Origin: Ciona intestinalis
Taxonomy: Eukaryota > Chordata > Ascidiacea > Phlebobranchia > Cionidae
Assembly: GCF_000224145.3 (NCBI RefSeq)
Contig: NC_020173.2
Coordinates: forward strand, 5,001-69,000
DNA: 64,000 nt
Reading direction: 5' to 3'
Shown: piece by piece, positions 35,560-46,871 of the stretch
Numbering within the stretch: the stretch's first letter is position 1
Layout of the letters: each line of letters opens with the position of its first letter
Position numbers and translations under genes: made by a program
Notes under the pieces: model-generated
What the model was told of the DNA's origin: nothing
What the model saw: only the letters and a program-made list of their open reading frames with translations
The model's database searches: none

Positions 35560-38500
35560 ATGGCTTCGAACGGAAAAACATTTTCGGTAAGTAAGAATTA
35601 TTCATGCCGTACACAAGTAGGCTTTTAATAGATTACAAACAAACCATTCAAATTTTGGCAATAAATATCTGCAAAACTAGAATGTGAAGTAAAGTGGTAC
35701 ACCAAGTTGAAAGTTTACTTACAGATTATATAAGTTTATGGCTTATGTAATATTTATGACACATTCACTTGTAGTTGCGAAAACGGCGCTTTTTTGTTTC
35801 GGGCAACATCCTTGATAATCTGTAAATAAAGTTACTATTCAAATCAAACGTTTGTGCGCTTCTCCGATACTTTAATCTGATATAAGCAACTTTATCTTAT
35901 CTGAGCTTCGTTGCTTCATTTGCAACTGCACATGCCGCCAGCCGACTAGAAACGCGCTGAGACTGTAGTCATTCAGTGAATAACAAACTCATGCCACAGT
36001 TTGTATACGAGGAAACAGGAACTCCGTCTCAAACTGTTTAAACCGTTTGGTGGTATATAACAGGTTGTTACTATTGCCATACCAGTGCCGAACGTATGCA
36101 TTTAGATAGTTCAAACTAATGATTAATTTAGTAAGTGTAGGTGGTTTTTCTATCCTACGCTTTATGTGGTTTGTTTTCCTTAGAAGGTTTGTGTTGAAAC
36201 TTGTGACGTTTTCTACGTCAGACATAATAGATTAGTCATTCCACCCACATGCGTTACATACCAGAACCATAATATCACGTATATAGCGCGATCAGCGTCT
36301 TATTTAGCATAGTGGTAATTACCCTATTAGACTTTATAGCTGGTCAGCTTTAAAATAAAAACATTTTGAATTGTAAGTAAAAAAATGTTTGTTGAAATAA
36401 TGTAACCTAAAAACTAATGTGGTATTCAAAGTTTTAATTTGTAGTGATTGTGTTTCCAATTACGAAACTAGGAGTGTTTCTTAAACAGTTAGGTGCTTGT
36501 TGTATCAATATTACTGTAAGTGCTTTCGCAATGTTTATATATTTAGTACATGCATTTCAACTTGTATTAGCAGAATCAATGAACAACATATTCAAAAGTT
36601 GTTTCGATTGTTACAGATTTTATTCGTTCATGATGAATTCGAAGCGATCTCCTGCTGTTAACCGTCGTTCGCCAGCACCAAGTTTTCAAACACCTCGTCC
36701 CTATTCTATGTACGTCAGTTCGAGGCATTTAAAAACAAGCCAAGATAACATTTCACTGACGTCGTCTTCTAGTTCGTCTTCTTTCAGCGAAGTTCATTCT
36801 ACAAACGGAGGAAATCAAACGCTTGACTCAAAGTAAATGATTCATATTTTAAAATCTACACGCATTTTCTAATTGTTTAATAAGAGTGTAAAATAAGATC
36901 GAGCAACAACACATTGCTTGTTATAGTAGGGTGGGGGGAAATGGGACACTTTGTCAGACGAGACATTTTTTTAATTTTATTTTTACGGACCCCAATTTAA
37001 TGATAATCAGAAAAATAATGTTACAGAAATATTCGACAGTATTATCACGACTTTATAAAACGCCCGTAAAAGCTGATTACTGTTTTTAAATATTAAAAAA
37101 AATATGTAAAATAGAAACAATATACTTTGAACAGGTAAAAAAATGCGAAATAGTAAGAGGCTATTTTTTAATGCTCGCTAAATCATAGTAAAGCCAATGA
37201 TTTTTTTTGGTTTGCGTGTGCGAACGATTAAACTAGTTTCATAGCTTCATAAACAACCTTGAATATTTCGAACAGTTTGATTTTGTCTCATAAAACTAGT
37301 TTTAATTTTGTAAAAAAAAATACTGAGATATAAGATGAATAAAATAGGCAGGGTCAATATGACTTTAATTTGAGATATTTGAGATATAAACAACAAAAAA
37401 TATCGGTTTTCATTTATATATATATGAAGTTTACACGACAAAGAAACTAGCACAACCTGTCAAACTCGGTGAGATAACTACAAGTTGCAGAATACTGCCA
37501 ATGTAAATATATTTCAATTCAATGTCCCATCTTCCCCCACATTATAGTTTTGTATGTTTTCATTGCCAAACTTTGAAAGGTTTGCTTTTAATTTAGTAAT
37601 TTAAACCTCAGGGGATATTCAACTATAAGATACTGAATCATAAAAAGATAATATTTTGAAAATATATTTGAAATTTGGTCATTTGCACTTGGTGATAATT
37701 TATGAGAAGTGGCTTGTGCCAAAAACAGAGTAGTAATACCCAATTTGTAGCAGAAAAATAAAAACTTTAATAATAGTTATAATCAATTTTCTGTTCAAAT
37801 ACATTTGTAGGATACAGTATTTATCCATTGATGTTCGAACATTACCCATTGTTAAACAATACCAATTGTTATGCAATAATAAAATGTATAGGTAACATAT
37901 GTTAAAACTATATCAGTAGGACAAGAAAAAGAATGTTTCGACTTAATTTTTAAAGCAAACAGTACTATTTCGTGTTATTTACGTATATTCCTATTTACAA
38001 ATAGACTTAATATACAAAATTAACAATGATTTTAAACTGTCCCATCTTATCCTGTGTGTTTTCGAAGTTGTAAAATTTCACTTTTTGTGCGGATCGCTAA
38101 ATAACTGCTCGTTTGTTCTATTATATTTTATTAAATTGTTGTGAATTAATAAAGAAATGATGGTACTAATTCGTGTCATTACCAAAAATACGTCATCTAT
38201 TTTGATTTTGGAAATATTTGGCAATATGTGCTTAAGTGTCCCATCTTCCCCCATTGTACTAAACGTTATTGTTCGTGTCATGGTCTGACGTTATTTGGTT
38301 CAATTAATAACGCAAAAGGCATTTATATATAATCATAGTTTAATAAACAAGTTTATTATTAAACTATGATATAATATATATACACGGTAAATCTAAGTGG
38401 CCCGATTTATGTTTTCATCTTAAGAGTTTTGTTATACAGACAAAAAAGGAATTCCTCTGCCGAATTACTGTCTACACCAGACTGCAGTGGAGTAATCAAC

Positions 38501-41500
38501 GGTTTAGTGTGTGGGAACCGAACTCTTGACGTTTACGAAAATTCATCTGCTGAGCTTACACATAGTCGTTCTATCCAACAAAAGAAAAAGAAAAAGTCTC
38601 CGTAAATGTCTATCGTATTACATGCGTTTGTATGCATTCTAACTCATTTGCACTCAGATCAAAAAGGCTTGCAGTCATGCAAGTTGCAGGGCCAAACACC
38701 AGAACATGGTTAACACCAAAAACTATAAAGTAAGTAGTATAATCGTTTGTCACTGATCTGCTAGAAATTTTATCATAATGTGTATTGTTTGCTAAACAGA
38801 CGGCTTGCTACACCAGGCCCTGTGTTTGGAACTTGCATTTCGAAATCGGGAAACTGTTATGTTTCGGTCGTATCCATTAAAGGTGAAAGACTAATTCAAG
38901 CATATGACAAAAATTGTAATTTAGTCAAGTCATTTCCAACTCGAGCAACAAAAGGAGGAAAAGTTTTTGAACCTTACCAGGTGACTTATATTTTATAACA
39001 AGTAAGATGTCAATGTATAGTACAATGGGGGAAGATGGGACACTTAAGCACATTTTGCCAATTTTTTCCAAAATCAAAATAGATGACGGTTTTGGGGTAA
39101 TGCCACGAACTAGTACTATTATTCCTTTAATAATTGACACCAATTTAATAAAATATAATAAAACACACGAGAAGGTATTTAGCGACCCGCACAACAGGTG
39201 AAATTTTACAAATTTGAATATTTATAAATAGGAATATACGTAAATAACACGAAATAATACCGTACGCTTTGAAAATTAAGTCCAAACATTCTTTTCTTGC
39301 TCTACTGCTATAGTTTTTAACATGTTACCTAAACATTATATTATTGCATAACAATTAGTATTGTTTGAACGACTGTGAGTAATGTTCGTATCCTACAAAT
39401 GTATATGAACTTGTAATAACAGAAAATTGATAACAACTATTACTAATGTTTTTATTTTTCCTACAAATTGGTTATTACTGCTCTGTTTTTGGCACAAGCC
39501 ACTTCTTATAAATTATCACCAAGTGCAAATGACCTAATTTCGAATATATTTTCAAAATATTATCTTTTTATTATATCAGTATCTTATAGTTGAAAACCCC
39601 CTAAGGTATAAATTACTAAATTAAAAGCAAACCTTTCAAAGTTTGGCAATGAAAACATACAAAACTACAATGTGGGGGAAGATAGGACTCTAAATTGAAA
39701 TATATTTACATTAGCAGTATTCTACAACTTGTAGTCAACCGACCGAGTTTAACAGGCTGTGCTAGTTTCTTTGTCATGTAAACTTCATATATATATAACG
39801 TTAAACGGTTAAATCGATATTCGATATTTTATTGTTGTTTTTATCTCAAATTAAAGTCATATTGACCCCTGCCTATTTTCTTCATGCTTATATCTCAGTG
39901 TTTTTTTACAAAACTAAAACTAGTTTTATGAGACAAAATCAAACTGTACGAAATATTCAAGGTTGTTTTATGAAGCTATGAAACTAGTTTAATCGTTCGC
40001 AAACTAAAAAAATTCATTGACTTTACTATGATGTAAGAAGCATTAAAAAATAACACCTTACTATTTCGCATTTCTTTTTACCTGTTCAAAATATACTGCT
40101 TCTATTTTACATGTTTTTTTTTATATTTAAAAACAGTAATCAGCTTTGACTGGCGTTTTATAAAGTCGTAATAATACTGTCAAATAATTCTGTAACATTA
40201 TTTTTCTGATTATCATTAAATGGGGGTCCGTAAAAAGAAAATTTAAAAAATGTCTCGTCTGACAAAGTGTCCCATCTTCCCAGACCCTACTATATCTGTT
40301 ATTACATTCAGCCTAAGTTCGTAACACTATACACTGTAAATCGTAAGCGTAAAAATGATTCGATGTAGAATGGTAATTTCCAAAGATGTGGAAATTACCA
40401 CTTTCCTCAAATGTTCCACAACTTTCACCCATAGGGTAAACTATTCCCACCCGTCTGACTTTTACTCCTCCAAACGTGGAAATGTCGAAAAAGATGGGTG
40501 GAAATTTCCAGTGCACTTATAACACTATTGTACAATTATATTTAGTTCTTTACCAAAGCGGCAAATTTATAATGTAATTTTATTTTTTTTCAAAAAATGG
40601 CTGAGATTAACACTTAAAAATGGGCTTCTCTAAAACACGCAATCTACGCAATCTTCTCTAAAACACGCAATCTACGCAGTCTTGTTTTGTCAAATTAGTA
40701 AACGAAGTTTTTTAAATAAATAATTATATTATTTAACCAAATATGTCCTAACTAAACTAACGCAATCTATAGAATTAACACATAGCGCCACCTTTCGGTC
40801 AAGTCACGCAATCTACACAATCGGATATATACATAATCTGCACAGGCTAATTTTGTTAAAAAATTAAGTAAGTCTTTTTAAATAAATTTATCTGTCTTTT
40901 AACTGTGGTATACTCAGAATATCAACTCAATCTACAGAACAACACGGCAGACAGTTAACGACAAATTTAAAGTATGCATTGCAGCTGAACGTCATCAAAC
41001 GTCAACTTTATGTTTAAAAGTACTCGTTCAACACAGTTTTTTCAATTTGCTAGGTAGTCTAGTGCAGCGTCCGTATATAAACGCTCTGGTCTAGTGGTTA
41101 AGGTTCTGATTTTGCAAATATGTAGCACGGGTTCGATTTCCGCTGTCGGAACATTTTGTTAAATTTTTTTATTGTTTTTTTTTGTATGTAGGGTCAGGCG
41201 TTAGGAGTTAAATAAATTTATTTTAAAAAAATTTGGTTATTTTTTAAACAAAATTAGCCTGTGAAGATTATGTATATATCTTAGATTGTGTAGATTGCGT
41301 GACTTGACCGAAAGGTGGCGCTATGTGTTAATTTAATAGATTGCGTTATTTTATTTTAGGACATATTTAGTTAATTAATATATATATTTATTTATTAAAA
41401 AACTTGGTTTACTAATTTGACAAAACAAGACTGCGTAGATTGCGTGTTTTAGAGAAGATTGCGTAGATTGCGTAGATTGCGTGTTTTAGAGAAGCCCCTT

Positions 41501-43140
41501 AAAAATTACTTTCTAGTTCTACGATTTAACCATAACGACGCGAATCCCATTCACAATGGGAGATTGAGGTTGCTGGCGCCTCGAATACGACATTGTCTTA
41601 CTGTTCTCATACAGTCTTATAAAAATTGTACTTATTTTACCTGTGCCCATTTAATGAGAGACGAAACCGGTTACAGTATCACCCAACAGTATTCTCCTAG
41701 TCGAATAAAGTGGGTGACAAAGACGAATACTGTTGTTATTAATGTTCGGAGTTAAACGACTGCAACATTTTTTCATTGGCTACAAAAGGCATATTTTGGC
41801 ATATATTTTGAGTGTGGAAATATTGGACAATATTGGCTGGAGGGCCCCGTCTTCCCCCACCCTACCATTTAAGGCTAATTGGGTAAATGATTTTTTTTCC
41901 TCACAGATTTACGAGATGCCCGATGACAACTTGGCTGTGGCGTGTGGCAATTGCGTCACAGTATGGACAAAAGAAGGAAAACTGGTGGTGGAGCATGGTC
42001 GGAATCTTTTCAAGTTCGCTAAGTTTCTTGCTGTTCGATCAACAGGTACAGGTTTTAATACATATATACACTACGACTACAGCATACAAAATATATAAAG
42101 TACAGACTAAAGAATTCTTAAGCACAGTTAACTTTTCAGGCGAAATTGTCGTTGCCGACTCTGATGGTGATTCAGTGAAAATCATCTCTGCTGGTGGACA
42201 GCAGATCAACAAACTTAATTGCGATTTTAAAGGACCAACAGGGGTAGCGGTGGATAGCAATGATAATATTATAGTTGCTGACTGGAAAGACCAAATTCGA
42301 GTGAGTTCGTAAATTCTTTTTTACTAATATTGTTTTCTTTGTGTGTTCTAGGGACAAAGCATTCTTACATTTCTAAAAAGCGCGTGGCAAAGCAGTTGCC
42401 ATTGTTATTTAAAATAAAAGTTGATGTTGAACGAACAAAAGGTTGCCATTGAATTCCCATTTGGCGCACTCCAATCTGTATGACCGAATACAACGTATTT
42501 AATAGCCGATGCTCATTTGGGATGCCCGATGATCTATATTTAAAAAGCCGAAATGTTGATGTATGCTTGTTTGAATAAGTAATCCACTTCTTTGTTTAAT
42601 AAAATGGGCCAAAATATTTATTACAATTTGATTTCGCTGAGTGAAACTATTTTTGTGATATAAGATGTAAATGTTAAAAATAGGCAGAGGACATTATGTC
42701 TTGAATTAGAAGCTGAATAAGCAGAAAAGTACCAAAAAAAATATATATAAAGCTTAACGAGCAAAGAAACTTTCTTTTTAGTGGAATAGTGTGTACGATC
42801 GGTAACAATTTTTTAAACTATTTGTCAGATATTCGACACTGATAATGTACTTGTGCGTTCGTTTGGGCACAAAGGTGACGGTGACGGAGAATTCGATTTA
42901 CCGTATGGAATTTCAGTCGATTGCGAGGACAACATAGTTATATCTGATATGTGGAACGACCGAGTGTCCATTTATACATCTGAAGGACAATTTATAAAAC
43001 ACATCGTACCTACTGCGGGCATCTCTCAAATTCTTCGGCGACCAGCGTTTATTTCAGTTTCTTGCGGAAAGATACCAGAAGACAATCGACTTGCAGTCAC
43101 CGATTTCTTAGCTTCGGCTGTCCGAGTGTTTTCCTACTAG
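35560..43140 (+). CDS. NHL-repeat beta-propeller protein (TRIM2/3-like propeller, no RBCC)
   Basis: Exons: 35560-35586 (MASNGKTFS; less certain), 36645-36832, 38440-38601, 38658-38729, 38800-38980, 41907-42045, 42140-42300, 42829-43140 (stop TAG); about 413 residues. From exon 3 on, all phases agree. The first 150 residues are Ser/Pro-rich and basic (KKKKK near the end of exon 3), without RING, B-box or filamin domain. The remainder is a set of NHL blades: [56 protein letters not shown] and a closing blade ending RVFSY. This resembles the C-terminal propeller of TRIM2/3/71, which binds RNA or protein partners. An alternative start is the ATG at 36630 or 36633, since the exon-2 acceptor at 36644 is weak. 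A TATA-like stretch (35526-35533) lies just before the first ATG. Orthology to a named TRIM gene is not established. Confidence 0.8.
35989..36225 (-). CDS. Short open frame of unknown status inside NHL-gene intron 1
   Basis: A 78-residue frame beginning [18 protein letters not shown] with ordinary-looking composition and no hydrophobic bias. It lies antisense in the first intron of the NHL gene model. I recognise no family. It could be a small intronless gene, a first exon, or chance; I cannot tell. Confidence 0.2.
   Translation of the reverse strand: MSDVENVTSFNTNLLRKTNHIKRRIEKPPTLTKLIISLNYLNAYVRHWYGNSNNLLYTTKRFKQFETEFLFPRIQTVA
36924..38261. mobile_element. Complete ~1.3-kb MITE, gggaagatgggacac family, in NHL intron 2
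   Basis: Starts tagtagggtggggggaaatg and ends catcttcccccattgtacta, with TA at the borders. It aligns along its length with 39018-40292 in the opposite orientation. No coding capacity. Confidence 0.85.
39018..40292. mobile_element. Complete ~1.3-kb MITE, gggaagatgggacac family, inverted copy
   Basis: Starts tagtacaatgggggaagatg and ends cccatcttcccagaccctacta. It is the reverse complement of the 36924-38261 copy with modest divergence. In NHL-gene intron 5. Confidence 0.85.
40622..41497. mobile_element. Fold-back element with long TIRs and 9-bp target duplication (Mutator-like)
   Basis: Long inverted repeats: about 40622-40905 and 41213-41497, both beginning gggcttctctaaaacacgca. The flanking nonamer cttaaaaat is identical on both sides (40613-40621 and 41498-41506). 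Long TIRs with 9-bp duplications are typical of Mutator-like elements. The tip contains a partial tandem duplication (cacgcaatctacgca). No transposase is present. Confidence 0.75.
41076..41155 (+). other. tRNA-like sequence inside the fold-back element
   Basis: Contains an A-box (tggtctagtggttaagg) and a B-box (gggttcgatttcc) at tRNA spacing. The anticodon stem pairs poorly and the acceptor arms do not match, so it looks like a tRNA pseudogene or SINE head rather than a working tRNA. Confidence 0.5.
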
Positions 43141-43232
43141 TGGTGAAACCAATATGATAAACATCATTATTGAAACCAATATATTAGTATATATCGTTCT
43201 TTTAAATTCGATGCTATTTTATTTTATTCAGT

Positions 43233-43238
43233 AATAAA
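43233..43238 (+). promoter_or_regulatory. Poly(A) signal for the NHL-repeat gene
   Basis: AATAAA 93 bases after the NHL-gene stop codon. Confidence 0.55.
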
Positions 43239-43489
43239 ATATAAGTTGGCCAGTTTTCAAGCAAGTACAAAGAATGATGGATTTACAAACGCCTTCTATA
43301 TATTTGCTGTTTCCACTTGATTGATACTAAGTATAACAACTTGTACGTCAAACCGTAACAATCAAATTAAGTGAACGACTTTATTGTGTGATTATGGTCT
43401 GTACATTAATATATGTTTAAATACATTTCTTTAACTCCAAAGTTGTACCAGCGACATGCTATAAAAGTTCATCCTTTTTTCTCGTCCCA

Positions 43490-43845
43490 TTTGGTAGTTA
43501 ACAAAGAACATTCACAGTGTGGGGGGTGGCCAATGTTGAAGTTGTTGCTCGCGCTCCGCAGCCTCGCGACGACGCTGTTCCATCCTGCCCCGACGCACAC
43601 GCTATCCGACTCCGCAACGCATTGCACACCGATGTATGACAATTGTACGGCACATCTCAGTTTATTGTACGGAGAACGAGCGACATCGAGCTTACAAGAC
43701 AAAGTGAGAACAGCAGGGTATTGCAAGCACCGTACTGCCTGACAGTAGAGGAAAGTGAAAGGTTTATATAACGAAAAACACGTGTAGCAAAACAATAAAA
43801 CGCGCCATTGGCATGTGGCAATTGCCTCGCCTGGCATACACACAA
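43490..43845 (-). mobile_element. Possible LTR and gag start of a retrotransposon
   Basis: A GC-rich island in AT-rich DNA. On the minus strand there is a TATA-like ttatataaacc (about 43763-43773) and an AATAAA (about 43660). A short frame MEQRRREAAEREQQLQ then begins near 43583. This order (promoter, poly(A) signal, charged frame) fits an LTR followed by gag, but no second LTR or polymerase is seen. Confidence 0.35.
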
Positions 43846-44095
43846 CTGGGTAATTGTTTTAATATCACGACTAGAATGACGGGAAAGTAGATGTTACGAA
43901 AGCAGCGAAACTGCATTCCATTCCTGTCATGCTTTTGTTTTCGCCATACAACGTTGCTTTATATTCAATCTTTATGTATTAATAATAAATTTAGCTATCT
44001 TTATATCATTAAATCTGTGCTAGAGCACAATCAACCGCTACAACAGCATTATAAAAACCGTACGACGCCCATATGCCATTGTTAAATGTTTTAGA

Positions 44096-44325
44096 CAGGA
44101 TCAGGATGTTTGGATGTTTTGTGCTAAAGGTATCCCGTCTTCCCTAATCCTACTATAGTGGAGTGGGTGAAGATGGGACACTTTGTCAGGCGAGATTTTT
44201 AATTTGCTTTTACAGACCCCCATTTGGAAAATATTGGACAATATGTGCTTTGTTTATGTTGGATTTGGAAATATTAAACACAATATGTGCCTCACTGTCC
44301 CATCACCCCCTCTCTACTATATATA
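44096..44325. mobile_element. Truncated MITE copies, gggaagatgggacac family
   Basis: Two abutting pieces: an end at 44130-44158 and a short element at 44156-44322 with both ends but a shrunken middle. Confidence 0.6.
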
Positions 44326-44423
44326 GTACAGTAGGGAAGTTGGGACACTTAAGCACATATTTCCAAATATTTCCAAAATCAGAATACATGACGGATTTTT
44401 AGCTGATACCATGAATTAGTACC

Positions 44424-44985
44424 GTTACGTGTTTGAGGTGTTTGGTCCGGGAAGTTGCCTTTAACGGCCAATCGCGAGGCCCGCCTGTCGTAGTCTGCTC
44501 TAAACTAAAACACTGTATAAAATCGCATATCGTTTTAATAAAAGCAAACATAAAGACAGACGTTCTACAATATAAAAGGGGCAATGACCGATAAACGAGT
44601 TAACGTACACTGATGCAAGGTAACCACTAAGAAATACCGTATCTTGTAAATGTAAACCGTCTGAAATAACACTTTGCACAATAAAACAATTACACGACCG
44701 TTCATCAACACGCTACAACAAGAACTAACCTTGCACACCAAGAAGCGAATCGAAGCAAGAAATGGAAAACTCGCAAATTACAGTAATCAACCACAGAAAA
44801 CGGCGAGACTTGAGCAAACATGTGAGCAATCAAAGAAACCAAGCGTGACAATAATGAACAAAAGAAGTAAAGAAGTGTGTAGAAGTGATAAGGTAAACGA
44901 ATATAAAATCGACAACTAATATAAGGATCGCAATGAAAGTAAATAAGCGTATGTGGGCTCTAAGCCCATATATAACCACAACGTA
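44424..44985. other. Unidentified insertion within the MITE
   Basis: The MITE breaks off after gaattagtacc and resumes at ataataccttag. The insert has a purine-rich plus strand and a weak 81-codon frame (44674-44919) that I do not consider a gene. The flanks gttacg / cgtaac are inverted, so it may be a small TIR element. Confidence 0.4.
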
Positions 44986-45368
44986 ACACTACTATAATAC
45001 CTTAGTTGACAACAATTTAAAAAAAATATATTAAAACACACGAGGAGTTATTTAGCGATCCGCACAACAAGTGAAAATGTATTAATTCAAAAACACACAG
45101 GATAAGATGGGACAGTTTAAAATGTTTTAAACAATATTTTTCTTGCCCTACTGCTATAGTTTTTAGCATTATTGTATGCGATTGATTTTTCCGAACGACC
45201 TAACCCTTTAAAGATGGGCAATATTCGAACTTCAATTTTTAAATATTGTTTTCTACAAATGTATATGAACTTGGAATAACAGAGAATTGGTAATAACTAT
45301 TCATACAGTTTACATTTTAGCTACAAATAGGGTATTGCTTTATATTGTATGGGTATTGCAATACACTT

Positions 45369-45690
45369 GTCCGTCGCCGTGGCAAAGTGGGAAGCTTGCC
45401 TGCCCGTAATCCAGATGTAATGGGTTCAAGCCTCGTCGCTGCTACTATTATGGGCGTATGTATCATAGGGTAAAACACTTAACGGCAAATGCTCCAAACC
45501 CAGTGGTTACTAATGGGTTGTCCAAATTATCAGCCATACATATAAAAAATCACCCTAAAAAATAATCACCCACAAAGTAACATACATGGTAACTCGTAAG
45601 CTGGTATGTGGTGTAATAACACCTGTGCTGTAACGACTGTCGTTTTCCAGCCACCCAAAGATAAAGTAAGTTACATTCATTCATTACTGT
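45369..45690 (+). repeat. tRNA-derived SINE
   Basis: Head cgccgtggcaaagtgg, B-box-like gggttcaagcc, body ggttactaatgggttgtcc, tail with cattcattcatt. Confidence 0.75.
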
Positions 45691-46871
45691 TTCTTGCACA
45701 AGCCACTTCCGATAAGTTGTGCAATTGACTGAATTTCTATAATATATTTTCCATGTAATATTTTTTTATTATATCAGTATATTCTATTTGAATAACCCTT
45801 GAGGTATAACTGAGTGAATTAAAAATAAATGAGTGAAGTAAACATTTCCAAGCAATAAAAAACCTACAGAGCTACAATGTGGGGGAAAATGGGACACCAA
45901 ATTGAAATATATTTACATTGACAGAATTCTGAAGTTGTGGTTAACGTACCCGAAATTAACCGGCTGTGTTAGTTTCATTTGCCATGTAAACTTTATATTA
46001 AACTTAAAAAGCGATACTTTTTGTTGTTTTTATTCCCAATAAAGTCATGTTTTACACCTGCCTATTTTCCTCACGTTTATTTCTCTTTTTTTTTACAAAA
46101 CTACTAGTTACAAAAGACTAAATCAAGCTGTACGAAATGTTCAAGTTTTTTTTAGAATGCTATAAAATTAATTTAATCGTTCACACTCGCAAGCTGCAAA
46201 ACTTAATCGGCTTTACTATAATTTGGCGAGCATTTAAAATTAGCACCTTACTATTTCCAATTTTTCACCTGTTCAAATGTCCCATCTACCCCCACCCTAC
46301 TCTACAAGGATCATACCGCGACCAATTGTTGCGACTCGCTTCTATTGTTGATTTTAAGTTTGGGCTACACTACAACAATGAAAATCTTTTTGCTTTGTTG
46401 GAGTCGTGTTTCTACAGTGCCGCTTCATTGTATAACGTTGGTAGGGAATCTGTTGGCTTAACAAGTATAGATTAGGTCTGATTTCTTACAATTACAACGC
46501 GGTGCTATTCGTTTTGGCAGCCAGTAATCAATAAAGCAAGACAAAACATTTTATTACAAGTGGTAATTGCATGTAACACGCTACTAAAGAACTGGTATAG
46601 TTATCCAGCACAGTTACATGCACTAGAATTTAGTGTTGAGATTATTGACCAGCAGTTACCCGCTTAACTAGTAACAAGTGTTTGTTTACAGCACTTCTAT
46701 TTCGAATAATGGTTTACTGTACTTAAATGTGCTGACCCATCACTGGACATTATCTTGTTTTTTGTTGTGTGTAATATCACCGTAACCCATTTATGGTTTT
46801 AACAACATTTGTAATAGAAAAGGCTAAAATATTAGCTGGTGATATTTATTGTTTTGTTGGTCGAACAAACC

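Larger units (their letters stand above)
44330..46312. mobile_element. MITE copy with two insertions
   Basis: Starts acagtagggaagttgggaca and ends catctacccccaccctact. The middle is split by an unidentified block at about 44424-44985 and by a SINE at 45369-45690. Remaining segments match the 39018-40292 copy. Confidence 0.65.

Noticed and set aside
41076..41155. Functional tRNA gene
   Set aside because: A- and B-boxes are present but the anticodon stem and acceptor arms do not pair.
41459..41755. 98-codon plus frame
   Set aside because: Begins inside the terminal repeat of the fold-back element and has no acceptor compatible with the NHL gene.
44674..44919. 81-codon Lys/Gln-rich frame
   Set aside because: Lies in an unidentified insert inside a MITE; purine-rich strand bias explains the open frame.
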